A stretch of 64,000 nt of DNA from Azophilus sp965214305 (GCA_965214305.1 OZ243949.1:2418001-2482000), one strand, 5' to 3'; positions 26,651-35,809 are shown, numbered from the stretch's first letter. Notes: generated from the sequence alone by a model not told the origin. Numbers and translations: made by a program.

Positions 26651-27079
26651 ATGCGCCATCGCAAGAGCGGACGTCATCTAAACCGCACCAGTTCGCACCG
26701 GCGGGCCATGTTTCGCAACATGGCGGTCTCCTTGATCGAACACGAAGCGATTCGTACCACGGTTGCCAAGGCCAAGGAACTGCGCCGCGTGGCGGAACCG
26801 CTGATCACCTTGGCGAAAGTGGATTCACCAGCCAACCGGCGCTTGGCTTTCGACCGGACGCGCAGTAAAGCTGCGGTCGGTAAGCTCTTCACCGAGCTCG
26901 GACCCCGCTATCGAGACCGGCCGGGTGGCTATATGCGTGTTTTGAAGAGCGGTTATCGGAGCGGCGACGCCGCGGCCATGGCCTTTGTGGAACTGGTTGA
27001 TCGGGTACTGCCCGAGGTCGATGATGATTTTGATCTCGATGAGGAAGAGACGGACAAGTCTCCCGACGAACGAGATTAG
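26651..27079 (+). CDS. rplQ: 50S ribosomal protein L17
   Basis: L17 lies near the tunnel exit. The first 120 residues match the family: MRHRKSGRHLNRTSSHRRAM, RNMAVSLIEHEAIRTTVAKA. At 142 residues it is longer than E. coli L17 because of an acidic tail rich in Asp and Glu (residues 122-142). Last gene of the ribosomal cluster; a 210-base MITE follows two bases after the stop. Confidence 0.96.
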   Translation: MRHRKSGRHLNRTSSHRRAMFRNMAVSLIEHEAIRTTVAKAKELRRVAEPLITLAKVDSPANRRLAFDRTRSKAAVGKLFTELGPRYRDRPGGYMRVLKSGYRSGDAAAMAFVELVDRVLPEVDDDFDLDEEETDKSPDERD

Positions 27080-27080
27080 T

Positions 27081-27290
27081 CTAGTGTCCTGTCCCGCAAA
27101 TAAGTGTGATTATGCGTGGCCGTTTCGGCCCCCGGCCGCGTTGCTCCTTGGAGCCCTCAGCCGGGGAGCGCGAGGGGCAAGTCCCTCGCATGAGTTGATG
27201 TGGGGCCTGCCACAGGGCGTCGTCGCGCCTTGCCGGGAACCGAAACGGCCTAGCGCCTAAAACCCACTTATTTGCGGGACAGGACACTAG
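27081..27290. mobile_element. 210-base MITE with 26-bp perfect terminal inverted repeats
   Basis: Bases 27081-27106 (start CTAGTGTCCTGTCCCGC) and 27265-27290 are perfect 26-bp inverted repeats. A second inner pair (GGCCGTTTCGG near 27118, CCGAAACGGCC near 27240) lies inside. There is no transposase. Both ends carry TA inside CTAG, as expected if TA is the duplicated target, which would fit an IS630/mariner-type parent (inferred). The centre contains the GCGAGGGG...CCCTCGC palindromic module also found near potI, pstB and inside pstA, so two repeat types are combined here. Confidence 0.85.
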
Positions 27291-27319
27291 CCCGGCACCG
27301 CACAACGAAGCTCGCTGCA

Positions 27320-30169
27320 TCAAGCGACTTGTCGCTGAGCGGTCGGGGCGAGCAGCGGCTTGAGAAAGTGGCCAGTGTGCGATTCTTGGCATGCGGCAAC
27401 CTGTTCGGGTGTACCTATCGCAATGATTTCACCGCCGCCGGAGCCTCCTTCCGGCCCCAGGTCGATAATCCAATCGGCCGTTTTGATGACATCGAGATTG
27501 TGCTCAATTACCACCACGGTGTTGCCTTGGTCGCGCAGGCGGTGCAGCACATCAAGCAATTGGGCAATATCCTGAAAGTGCAGGCCGGTGGTGGGCTCGT
27601 CGAGTATGTAAAGCGTCTTGCCGGTGCCGCGCTTGGAGAGTTCCCGGGATAACTTGACCCTCTGCGCCTCGCCCCCCGACAGCGTGGTGGCGCTTTGCCC
27701 GAGCTTGATATAGGACAAGCCCACATCGACCAGGGTTTGCAGCTTGCGTGACAGTACCGGCACCGCGTCGAAAAACGTCCGGGCTTCCTCCACCGTCATC
27801 TCCAGCACCTCGTGAATGTTGCGGTGCTTGTAGCGCACCTCCAAGGTTTCCCGATTGTAGCGTTTGCCCTTGCAGATATCGCAGGGCACATAGATATCGG
27901 GCAGAAAGTGCATTTCCACCTTAATCATGCCATCGCCTTGGCAGGCTTCGCAGCGGCCGCCCTTGACGTTGAAACTGAAACGGCCCGGTTTATAGCCGCG
28001 CGCCCGAGCTTCGGTAGTTTGCGCAAACAACTCTCGTATCGGTGTGAACAATCCGGTGTAGGTGGCGGGGTTAGATCTCGGCGTGCGGCCGATTGGGCTC
28101 TGGTCGATATCCACGACCTTGTCGAGATGTTCGAGACCTTCGATGCCTCGGTGTGGTGCCGGCACCAGCGAGGTCGCGCTATTTAGGGCGCGTGCCGTTA
28201 CCGGGTACAGGGTTTGGTTGATGAGCGTCGATTTGCCGGACCCGGACACGCCGGTTATACAGGTCAGCAGCCCACAAGGGATATCCACGGTTAGGTCGCG
28301 CAGGTTGTTTCCGGTTGTGCCCTTAAGGCGCACTTTGGCGTTCTTGTTCACGGCGGTGCGTTGGCTGGGCACGGCGATGGATTTGCGGCCGGACAGGTAT
28401 TGGCCGGTGATGGAGTTCGGCTCGCCCAAAATACGATCAAGGCCGCCGCTTGCGACGATCTTGCCGCCGTGTACGCCAGCACCGGGGCCGATATCGATAA
28501 TATGGTCGGCACAACGGATGGCTTCCTCATCGTGCTCCACCACCAGCACCGTATTGCCGAGATCGCGCAGATTCAACAGCGTGTTCAGTAGTCGCGCATT
28601 GTCGCGTTGGTGTAGCCCAATAGAGGGTTCGTCCAGAATATACATAACACCGACCAACCCGGCGCCGATTTGGCTGGCCAGCCGAATACGTTGCGCTTCG
28701 CCGCCAGACAGCGTCTCGGCGCTGCGGTCCAAGGTGAGGTAGTTGAGCCCCACATCCACTAGAAACTGAAGCCGGGCACGAATCTCCTTGAGGATTTTCT
28801 CGGCGATTGCGCCGCGGCGGCCGCTGAGGTTCAGAGCCTCGAAGTAGGTCAATGCCGCCTCCACCGAACTCCGGGTTACTTCCGGCAGGCTGGTTTGGCC
28901 GATGAACACGTTACGCGACTCCAGGCATAGCCTTGTGCCGTCGCATTCGGGGCAGGGCCGCACGCGCAGATACTTTTGCAGGTTCTCGCGCACCATGGAC
29001 GAATCCGTCTCGTGGTAGCGACGCTCCATGTTCGGAATGACGCCTTCAAAGCGGTGCCGACGGGTAATGACGTCGCCGCGTTCGTTGACATAACTGAAAT
29101 CGATACGTTCTCGCCCGCTGCCATAAAGAATGGCGTCTCGATGGGCGCGTTTAAGTGAGCTGTAGGGTGCTTCCACTGCGAAGCCGTAATGCTCGGCCAA
29201 GGACTTCAACATATGGAAGTAGTAGACGTTTTTGCGATCCCAGCCACGGATGGCACCGTCGGCGAGCGTTGTTTCGGGGTCGCGCACGATCAGATCGGGA
29301 TCGAAAAATTGCTTGATACCCAGGCCGTCGCACTCGCTGCAGGCACCGGCCGGGTTATTGAACGAGAAGTTGCGCGGTTCCAGTTCACTGATGCTGTAAC
29401 CACAGACCGGACAGGCGAAGCGGGCGGAAAACACAAGATCTTGCGACTGCTCCGCGTCCATGTCGGCGACCTTCGCGATACCATCGGAAAGTTGCAGCGC
29501 GGTTTCAAAAGACTCGGCCAGACGCTGCCGCATGTCGTCGCGTACGCGCAGTCGGTCGATGACAGCTTCAATGCTATGCTTGCGTTTCTTGTCCAATCGT
29601 GGCGGATGGTCTAAATCCACCACCAACCCATCAATGCGGGCGCGAATGAATCCGCTGGCCATCAGTTCCTTGAAGACATGCAGGTGTTCGCCCTTGCGCT
29701 CGACAACGACCGGTGCGAGCAGCATGATGCGTTTGTTCTCCGGCAACGCCAGCACTTGGTCCACCATTTGGCTGACGGTTTGGGCGTCGAGTGGTTCACC
29801 ATGGTGTGGGCAGCGGGGTTCACCGACCCGGGCGTACAACAAACGGAGATAGTCGTATATCTCCGTGATAGTGCCGACGGTTGAGCGGGGATTGTGTGAA
29901 GTCGATTTCTGTTCGATGGAAATAGCGGGAGACAGCCCCTCAATGTGGTCAACGTCGGGCTTTTCCATCATTGAAAGGAATTGCCTTGCGTAGGCGGACA
30001 GGGATTCCACATAGCGGCGCTGGCCTTCGGCGTAGAGCGTATCGAAAGCCAGCGAGGATTTGCCGGAACCGGATAGCCCGGTGACCACGACCAGACGGTC
30101 GCGGGGAATATCCAGATCGATGTTGGCTAGGTTGTGCGTCCGCGCTCCGCGGACGGATATGGTGTCCAA
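27320..30169 (-). CDS. uvrA: Excinuclease ABC subunit A
   Basis: UvrA is the damage sensor of nucleotide excision repair, an ABC-type ATPase dimer that loads UvrB. The 949 residues start at TTG (MDTISVRGARTHNLANIDLD, aligning with E. coli). Two Walker A motifs are present: GLSGSGKSS (about 31-39) and GVSGSGKST (about 641-649). Zinc sites are at CPVCGY...CSECDGLG and CEACQGDG...CDICKGKRY, and there are two signature motifs LSGGEAQR. Ribosome binding site GGGGA. No LexA-type box is evident upstream. Confidence 0.98.
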   Translation of the reverse strand: MDTISVRGARTHNLANIDLDIPRDRLVVVTGLSGSGKSSLAFDTLYAEGQRRYVESLSAYARQFLSMMEKPDVDHIEGLSPAISIEQKSTSHNPRSTVGTITEIYDYLRLLYARVGEPRCPHHGEPLDAQTVSQMVDQVLALPENKRIMLLAPVVVERKGEHLHVFKELMASGFIRARIDGLVVDLDHPPRLDKKRKHSIEAVIDRLRVRDDMRQRLAESFETALQLSDGIAKVADMDAEQSQDLVFSARFACPVCGYSISELEPRNFSFNNPAGACSECDGLGIKQFFDPDLIVRDPETTLADGAIRGWDRKNVYYFHMLKSLAEHYGFAVEAPYSSLKRAHRDAILYGSGRERIDFSYVNERGDVITRRHRFEGVIPNMERRYHETDSSMVRENLQKYLRVRPCPECDGTRLCLESRNVFIGQTSLPEVTRSSVEAALTYFEALNLSGRRGAIAEKILKEIRARLQFLVDVGLNYLTLDRSAETLSGGEAQRIRLASQIGAGLVGVMYILDEPSIGLHQRDNARLLNTLLNLRDLGNTVLVVEHDEEAIRCADHIIDIGPGAGVHGGKIVASGGLDRILGEPNSITGQYLSGRKSIAVPSQRTAVNKNAKVRLKGTTGNNLRDLTVDIPCGLLTCITGVSGSGKSTLINQTLYPVTARALNSATSLVPAPHRGIEGLEHLDKVVDIDQSPIGRTPRSNPATYTGLFTPIRELFAQTTEARARGYKPGRFSFNVKGGRCEACQGDGMIKVEMHFLPDIYVPCDICKGKRYNRETLEVRYKHRNIHEVLEMTVEEARTFFDAVPVLSRKLQTLVDVGLSYIKLGQSATTLSGGEAQRVKLSRELSKRGTGKTLYILDEPTTGLHFQDIAQLLDVLHRLRDQGNTVVVIEHNLDVIKTADWIIDLGPEGGSGGGEIIAIGTPEQVAACQESHTGHFLKPLLAPTAQRQVA

Positions 30170-30341
30170 ACGCCAGTTCCCCGATGCTACGAGATGAACT
30201 GTGGAAAAGTAACGGCTAGATGTCGTTGCGGCAAGCTTTCATGCGGTAGTGGCTCAATTTGGCCGTTCCTCATTGCCGAAGCCCGAAACAGACCGGTTGC
30301 CGACACTCCGGAAAATACAACTGAGCCATTTCCTGGGTCCT

Positions 30342-30420
30342 GTATCAGTTTGCGCTGATTTGGATTTGGAGACCGCGCCAACTGCGGCGTCCCGCAGTCG
30401 AAAAATTCAAACTGCGATAC
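30342..30420 (+). repeat. Dispersed palindromic repeat, copy 2 (best copy)
   Basis: A 79-base element that starts GTATCAGTTTGCGCTG and ends AAATTCAAACTGCGATAC, so its ends are inverted (GTATC-AGTTTG against CAAACTGC-GATAC). Copies: 12820-12900 and, inverted, 45459-45532. It sits in the 268-base gap between uvrA and the Lon-domain gene, both on the minus strand. Nothing else is recognisable in that gap. Confidence 0.7.
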
Positions 30421-30437
30421 GACCATTAACCGAGGTC

Positions 30438-31040
30438 TCAACGACGTAGCTCGTCTACGATTTCGTTGAGAGCGGCGAGCCGCTCCCCCGGGCGGCTGAG
30501 TGCCAACAGCCGCTGTTTCGATTCCGGCTCAATGGGCAAGAGCTCGGCCAAGCGCCAACTCAGGTCGCGTGCATCGTCGAAATCGATTGCCAAGTTCAGG
30601 CGTTCGATCATGGGGTGTTTAAGTAGTGCGCGCAGTATATCGAGCAGTGGCCGGTGCTCGGTGGTGGCGATGCCTGAGGGTTCCTCGGGCAGATGTTCGA
30701 TGCGACCCATGAGCAGGTGATCTTTGAGTTCCCAGCTTTGCACAACACGAAATTTGCTCCCGCCCTGTGCCAAGATACCAAGCATCCCGGCTTCGAGTTG
30801 GTTGAAATCGACGATGTTTGCTTCCGTGCCGATATCGAAAATCCGCGGCTGTACATCCTCCGGTCCAAGCCGCGCGTCTCGGCCTTGGCGGATTAACACC
30901 ACACCGAAGGAACGGCTTTCCCGCATGCATTTGCCGATCATGTCTGTATAGCGCGGCTCGAAGATGCGCAGCGGCAATCGTCCGCCGGGGAACAGAACCG
31001 TGCGCAACGGGAACAGTGGTATTTCGTGATACTCGCCCAC
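30438..31040 (-). CDS. Lon N-terminal substrate-binding domain protein
   Basis: A 200-residue protein whose N-terminus (EIPLFPLRTVLFPGGRLPLR, then IFEPRYTDMIGKCM) matches the LON substrate-binding domain (PF02190, COG2802 family). It lacks the AAA and protease domains of Lon, so it is a stand-alone domain of unknown function, widespread in proteobacteria. The rest is mixed helix and strand with an Arg/Glu-rich C-terminus. It is probably a single-gene unit, divergent from uppP. Confidence 0.85.
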   Translation of the reverse strand: MGEYHEIPLFPLRTVLFPGGRLPLRIFEPRYTDMIGKCMRESRSFGVVLIRQGRDARLGPEDVQPRIFDIGTEANIVDFNQLEAGMLGILAQGGSKFRVVQSWELKDHLLMGRIEHLPEEPSGIATTEHRPLLDILRALLKHPMIERLNLAIDFDDARDLSWRLAELLPIEPESKQRLLALSRPGERLAALNEIVDELRR

Positions 31041-31182
31041 AGCGTGACTGTATCATCGTTTTTCCCTTGTCTGCGGCAGGTTGGCGGATCGTAACGCCCA
31101 TCCAACCGGCGTCCCGAATGCGGCCTCAAGTTGGGGCAAGACCTTTGGCCAGGGGAGTCGAAACGCCGACCCGTCTGATGCC

Positions 31183-31188
31183 TATAAT
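31183..31188 (+). promoter_or_regulatory. Probable -10 box for uppP
   Basis: A perfect TATAAT followed by a GC-rich stretch (GTGGCGCG). No good -35 hexamer is seen at 16-18 bases upstream. Transcription would start near 31195, leaving a leader of about 20 bases before TTG 31217. This supports the short start of uppP. Confidence 0.45.
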
Positions 31189-31216
31189 GTGGCGCGATCA
31201 ATGTTGGTACATATCT

Positions 31217-32011
31217 TTGGACCCGCTACAGACCCTATTGCTGGCACTCCTGCAGGGCATAACGGAATTCTTGCCCATCTCCAGTTCGGCGCATTTGATA
31301 TTGTCCGCGGAACTCGCGGGTTGGCCGGATCAGGGCCTACATTTTGACATTGGGGTACATTTGGGGACGTTGGCTGGCCTGTTGGCCTACTTTCGTGCCG
31401 ATTGTCGAGCCTTCTCGGTGAGCGGTTGGCATTACCTGCGCTATCGGCAGCGCGATGAGCATTTGGACTTGCTCTTGAAAATTGCCTTGGCCACCGTGCC
31501 GATTGCCGTTGCCGGTTATGTCTTGCACGAGACTGTGCAGTTGTGGCTGCGATCATTGGAGATCATAGCGGCAACGACGATTGTGTTCGGACTCATACTC
31601 TGGTGGGCCGACAGGCGGCGCGGCCGGGGGGAAACACTGAGTTGGCGCCAGGCGCTATTGATTGGCGGCGCACAGGTGCTTGCCTTGGTGCCGGGCACCT
31701 CTCGGTCCGGCGTTGTTATGTCAGCGGCTCTTTTGCTCGGTCTCTCTCGCACATTGGCGGCGCGTGTTGCCTTTCTGTTGGCTATTCCCGCCATCGCTGG
31801 CGCGGCACTTTTGGCGGGGTTGCAAGCCCCGGTCGCCGACGCTGCGGCACAGCCGGTTGATATTTTCGTCGGCACCCTGGTGGCAGGCTTGAGCGCTTGG
31901 ATTTGCGTTCACTATTTTATCGCTTTGGTGGAACGTACCGGCATGTTGCCCTATGTCATCTATCGTTTGGTGTTGGGGGCGGTGCTGCTTGTGGTGGTGC
32001 TAACGGGCTAG
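31217..32011 (+). CDS. uppP: Undecaprenyl-diphosphatase
   Basis: Integral membrane phosphatase (BacA/UppP family) that recycles undecaprenyl pyrophosphate for peptidoglycan and polysaccharide export. Motifs: LLQGITEFLPISSSAHLILS near the N-terminus and VPGTSRSGVVMSAALLLGLS. Several hydrophobic segments follow. TTG 31217 gives MDPLQTLLLALLQG, the usual family start, and lies just after a TATAAT; ATG 31187 (ten residues longer) is possible. The TAG stop is shared with the CTAG end of a MITE. Confidence 0.9.
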   Translation: MDPLQTLLLALLQGITEFLPISSSAHLILSAELAGWPDQGLHFDIGVHLGTLAGLLAYFRADCRAFSVSGWHYLRYRQRDEHLDLLLKIALATVPIAVAGYVLHETVQLWLRSLEIIAATTIVFGLILWWADRRRGRGETLSWRQALLIGGAQVLALVPGTSRSGVVMSAALLLGLSRTLAARVAFLLAIPAIAGAALLAGLQAPVADAAAQPVDIFVGTLVAGLSAWICVHYFIALVERTGMLPYVIYRLVLGAVLLVVVLTG

Positions 32012-32174
32012 GAGCCTCTGCCTGCGGAATTCGCGGCTGCAAATCCGCGCTCATCCGCCCCCTCGGCCGCTCGATTTCGTTGCATAGGGCTCGATATTCG
32101 CCTCAAGCGACCAACCGACGGGGCGGCGATAGCGGCTTTTCGCTTTCGCGACTAGCGAAGGCAGAGGCTCCTAG
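32008..32174. mobile_element. 167-base MITE, copy 1, between convergent uppP and ssb
   Basis: The element starts CTAGGAGCCTCTGCCTGCGG and ends GGCAGAGGCTCCTAG, with inverted ends of at least 15 bases that continue imperfectly inward. A second copy of almost equal length lies at 53552-53719. The left CTAG holds the uppP TAG (32009-32011) and the right CTAG holds the ssb stop (32171-32173 on the minus strand). If one TA and the insert are removed, GGCTAGAAAGG remains, with both genes ending in a shared CTAG. Encodes no protein. Confidence 0.85.
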
Positions 32175-32638
32175 AAAGGAATATCATCGTCAAAATCGTC
32201 GTCACTAACCGTTGGCGCGTTGGCGGGGGGGCGGTTTTCCACCGGAGCCGGTGCTGGCGCACCGCGCTGTTCGAAGTCGGATGAGGGGGCGCCATCACCG
32301 CCGCCGCGGCTGTCGAGCATTTGCATTTCCCGCGCAACGATTTCCGTGCGGTAGCGTTTTTGCCCATCCTGCTCCCAGCTATCTGTGCGCAGGCTTCCCT
32401 CGATATAAACCTTGGAGCCTTTTCTCAGGTATTGGCTGGCGATTTCGGCCAAACGGGCAAAACAGACGACATTGTGCCACTCGGTGCGCTCCTGCTGTTC
32501 GCCGCTTTGCCGGTCGCGCCAGGATTCGCTGGTGGCAACACTGAATTTTGTAACGGCGTTGCCCGCTTGCGAATAGCGAGTTTCCGGATCGCGACCGAGG
32601 TTGCCTATTAAAATGACCTTATTGATTCCGCGTGCCAT
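32171..32638 (-). CDS. ssb: Single-stranded DNA-binding protein
   Basis: SSB protects single-stranded DNA in replication and repair. The 155 residues start MARGINKVILIGNLGRDPET, with the OB fold to about residue 110 (WHNVVCFARLAEIASQYLRK, GSKVYIEGSLRTDSW). A disordered Pro/Ala linker leads to the acidic tip DDDFDDDIPF, which recruits partner proteins. The TAG stop is provided by the CTAG end of the adjoining MITE. Confidence 0.98.
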   Translation of the reverse strand: MARGINKVILIGNLGRDPETRYSQAGNAVTKFSVATSESWRDRQSGEQQERTEWHNVVCFARLAEIASQYLRKGSKVYIEGSLRTDSWEQDGQKRYRTEIVAREMQMLDSRGGGDGAPSSDFEQRGAPAPAPVENRPPANAPTVSDDDFDDDIPF

Positions 32639-32892
32639 CAGCCTTACCGCAACTGTTTTCGTGATGGCTCAGTTTATCCGAACAAACTGCCCTTGGACAC
32701 GGGGCATATAAGCGGTTTCTGCGCGAGATACCCAATGGCGTTTGTGCGATGTTGCCCAAAAAGCCCCTGGGAGATGGTCGTTTCCATGGCATGGCCGATC
32801 AGGAGAAATCGCGCCATCGGCACCGGGCGGCCATTTCCAGCGAGCATCCATTATAATTTGCGAACCCTCGGTTTAGCGGAGACCCAGACCCA

Positions 32893-33510
32893 TTGATCTG
32901 CCTGTTGGGCGGCACCTTCGATCCCGTACATAACGGCCATTTGCACGCTGCTCGAACCGTGGCCGCACGGCTTGGTTGCCCGGTGCGTTTGGTACTTTCC
33001 GCGCGCCCGCCGCACCGTCCGCCGCCGCTGGCTTCCGTGACGCATCGATGGGCCATGTTGAAAGCGGCCTGCGCACCCTGGCCGGAACTGATTGCCGACG
33101 ACATGGAAATGTACCGTCCGGAACCAAGCTATACGGTAGCCACCTTGGCTCGCATCCGCCGCCGATATCCCGATAAGCCGGTGTTTTGGATCATTGGTGT
33201 CGATGCGTTTTGTGCAATCCACTCTTGGCATCAATGGCGGCGCGTGTTCGAGTTCGCCAATCTGCTCCTGCTTAGCCGGCCGGGCACCGCCTTGGACCAC
33301 GGCTCCCGGGCTCTCTATGAGAGTCACAAGCTCGAGACGCTGTCTTCGGATCCCCAAGGCGGTATTCTAAAACTTGAGGCTATCATGCTGAATGTTTCGG
33401 CAACGGCGGTACGCGGTGCCATCGCGGCGGGCGGGGCGGTCGCCAATTTGCTCCCGGGCTCTGTCGAAGCCTATATTAGGAGGCGCAAACTCTATGCAAC
33501 AGGAAACTAG
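32893..33510 (+). CDS. nadD: Nicotinate-nucleotide adenylyltransferase
   Basis: NadD makes nicotinate adenine dinucleotide from NaMN and ATP in NAD synthesis. The 205 residues start at TTG 32893 with MICLLGGTFDPVHNGHLHAA, the nucleotidyltransferase motif with HxGH (HNGH), and end with the conserved SATAVRGAIAAG. The 254-base gap upstream, shared with divergent ssb, holds no recognisable gene. The neighbour holA often found before nadD is absent here. Overlaps rsfS by 17 bases. Confidence 0.95.
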   Translation: MICLLGGTFDPVHNGHLHAARTVAARLGCPVRLVLSARPPHRPPPLASVTHRWAMLKAACAPWPELIADDMEMYRPEPSYTVATLARIRRRYPDKPVFWIIGVDAFCAIHSWHQWRRVFEFANLLLLSRPGTALDHGSRALYESHKLETLSSDPQGGILKLEAIMLNVSATAVRGAIAAGGAVANLLPGSVEAYIRRRKLYATGN

Positions 33511-33895
33511 CCAACTGCAAAACGAGCGCCCAGTTCCCGGTGTTGGGCAACAGGGGGCACCGCGAGCTTTGCGAGGCCTTGTCATGGCAGCCTTGGCGGA
33601 TCGCAAGGGGCGCGACATCGTGGCGCTGCCCGTCGATGGCCTAACCGATATCACCGATTTCATGGTCATTGCCAGCGGCACCTCGAATCGACACGTCAAG
33701 ACTTTGGTCGAGCAAGTAATCGAAGTGGCCAGGGCGCACAAACAAGCAATACTCGGCGTGGAGGGCCGGGAAACCGGGGAATGGGTGTTGTTGGATCTTG
33801 GCGATGTCGTGGTGCATGTCATGCAGTCCGCCACCCGCGAATTCTATGATCTCGAACGGCTATGGCGACCGTTGGCGACCGATCCGTCCGACTAA
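33494..33895 (+). CDS. rsfS: Ribosome silencing factor RsfS
   Basis: RsfS binds L14 and blocks subunit joining when nutrients are scarce. ATG 33494 follows a perfect AGGAGG (33479-33484). The 133-residue protein has KGRDIVALPVDGLTDITDFM, VIASGTSNRHVKTLVEQVIE and GEWVLLDLGDVVVHVMQ. It normally precedes rlmH, but here mrdA follows directly. Confidence 0.95.
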   Translation: MQQETSQLQNERPVPGVGQQGAPRALRGLVMAALADRKGRDIVALPVDGLTDITDFMVIASGTSNRHVKTLVEQVIEVARAHKQAILGVEGRETGEWVLLDLGDVVVHVMQSATREFYDLERLWRPLATDPSD

Positions 33896-33922
33896 ACACC
33901 AGCTACCACAATCCCGAATGCA

Positions 33923-35809
33923 ATGGCACCGTCACTGTGCATCAAAGACAGACACCAAGAGCAGCAAGCCTTTATTAATCGGGCATTGGTGATGTTCGGT
34001 GCGGTGGCCTTGTTGTCGCTGCTGCTGCTGGTGCGCATGATGCATTTGCAAATCTGGCAGTACGACGTATATCGAACCCGATCCGACGAGAATCGCATCA
34101 GCGTTCAGCCCTTGGCGCCAACACGTGGCATCATCTACGACCGCAACGGCATCCTACTCGCCGAAAATCGGCCGGTTTATAGCTTGGGTTTGGTGCGGGA
34201 GCGCATCGACGACATTGATGCGTTCATCGCCGAGCTTGCCAATGTTGTCTCACTTGACCGGGAAGATGTCGAGGGATTTCAAGAGCGGTTGAAACGGCGC
34301 AATCGGCCGTTGCAGCCGATACCGCTCAAACTGACGTTGACGGATGCGGAAATTGCCGCCTTGGCGGTCAATCGACATCGGTTTGCTGGCGCGGAACTGG
34401 AAGCGCGATTAGCCCGCTACTATCCATTTGGCGAGCTGTTTGCTCACTCGGTCGGTTCGGTGCGCCGTATTAGCGATGCTGATCTGGAACGTCTCGATGC
34501 GGTGCGCTACAGCGCAACCCGCTATGTTGGCAGGCGCGGCGTCGAACAATTCTACGAAAACTCGTTGCATGGCAATGTGGGTACGCGGCGCGTGGAAATG
34601 GACGCCCACGGCCGTGTTCGCCAAGTGCTCGATAGAAATCCGCCGCAGCGGGGTCAGAACATTACGCTGCACCTCGATAGCCGGCTTCAGGTTGCCGCCG
34701 CCGCCGCCCTGGCGAACCGCCGTGGCGCGATCGTCGCTCTGGATCCGCGCTCCGGCGGTATTTTGGCAATGGTGAGCAACCCCAGCTACGACCCCAATCT
34801 ATTCGTGTCCGGCGTTGACGGCGATCAATACGGCGCTTGGGTCAGTTCGCGCGACAAGCCCCTGTTCGACCGGACGATCAACGGGCAATACGCCCCCGGT
34901 TCCACATTCAAGCTGGTGGTCGCGCTGGCTGCCCGAGTCAACGGTGTTGTTGATTGGCAAGAGGAAATCCTCGACCGGGGGTCGTTTCGCCTGCCCGGTG
35001 GGCGCAGGCTGTATCGTGATTGGAGTTGGAGTAGGAACAACGCCGGGGGCCAGGGAATCGTCAATCTAAACCGCGCCATCTATCGCTCATCCAACGTGTT
35101 TTTCTACCACCTCGGCACCCGTCTGCATATCGATCAACTGGCCGGATTCGCCCGTCGGATGGGTTACGGGCAGGTGACCTCACTGGATGTTGCCGGTGCC
35201 AGCGCCGGCCTGGTCCCCGACCCGGTTTGGAAGCGGGGCACCAAGGGCGAGCCTTGGTATCCGGGCGACAATATCAACCTTAGTATCGGCCAGGGCGATT
35301 TACTGGTTACCCCTCTACAGGTGGCCACATTGGGAGCGCTGATTGCCAATCGTGGCCGCTGGGTGCGTCCGCGCATGCTCTTGGCTAGCGACGGGCCGCT
35401 CACCGAGGTGGACCCGCCACCGCCGATACCCGATGTCGTGTTGCCCTCGTCCCAGGATTGGGAAAATCTGATTGATGCGATGGAAGACGTGGTTCATCGC
35501 GGCGATATGGGCTATCGGCAAAATGGTACCGCCTGGTTTTATATCGGGCGGGGCATCGGCTACCGCATGGCGGGCAAGTCCGGTACGGCCCAGGTGGTTG
35601 AAATTGCCCAAGGCGAGGAGTACGACGAATCGCTGCTCGACGAATACAATCGTAAACACGCTTGGTTTATGGCGTTCGCTCCGGCGGACGATCCGGCTAT
35701 TGCCGTCAGCGTATTGGTTGAGAACGGCGGTGGCGGCAGCTCCGTCGCCGCACCGGTTGCCAGAGAGGTTATTGACGCCTACCTGTTGCCGCAATTGGCC
35801 GCGCGATGA
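33923..35809 (+). CDS. mrdA: Penicillin-binding protein 2 (elongasome transpeptidase)
   Basis: PBP2 cross-links peptidoglycan during lateral wall growth with RodA. The 628 residues have an N-terminal membrane anchor (about 20-42), a dimerisation domain with PTRGIIYDRNGILLAENRPV, and a transpeptidase domain with Ser327 in STFK, SSN at 389-391 and Lys552 in KSGTAQ. The start ATG has no strong ribosome binding site. The stop overlaps the rodA start (ATGA). Confidence 0.96.
   Translation: MAPSLCIKDRHQEQQAFINRALVMFGAVALLSLLLLVRMMHLQIWQYDVYRTRSDENRISVQPLAPTRGIIYDRNGILLAENRPVYSLGLVRERIDDIDAFIAELANVVSLDREDVEGFQERLKRRNRPLQPIPLKLTLTDAEIAALAVNRHRFAGAELEARLARYYPFGELFAHSVGSVRRISDADLERLDAVRYSATRYVGRRGVEQFYENSLHGNVGTRRVEMDAHGRVRQVLDRNPPQRGQNITLHLDSRLQVAAAAALANRRGAIVALDPRSGGILAMVSNPSYDPNLFVSGVDGDQYGAWVSSRDKPLFDRTINGQYAPGSTFKLVVALAARVNGVVDWQEEILDRGSFRLPGGRRLYRDWSWSRNNAGGQGIVNLNRAIYRSSNVFFYHLGTRLHIDQLAGFARRMGYGQVTSLDVAGASAGLVPDPVWKRGTKGEPWYPGDNINLSIGQGDLLVTPLQVATLGALIANRGRWVRPRMLLASDGPLTEVDPPPPIPDVVLPSSQDWENLIDAMEDVVHRGDMGYRQNGTAWFYIGRGIGYRMAGKSGTAQVVEIAQGEEYDESLLDEYNRKHAWFMAFAPADDPAIAVSVLVENGGGGSSVAAPVAREVIDAYLLPQLAAR

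Noticed and set aside
24561..27079. Separate promoter for the alpha operon genes
   Set aside because: The spacers are short and show no convincing -35/-10 pair.
30170..30341. Possible SOS (LexA) box before uvrA or ssb
   Set aside because: No CTG-N10-CAG palindrome with an AT-rich core was found in either upstream region.
32639..32892. 67-codon plus-strand open frame upstream of nadD
   Set aside because: No ribosome binding site, no family resemblance, and it runs into the nadD start; treated as the ssb/nadD intergenic region.
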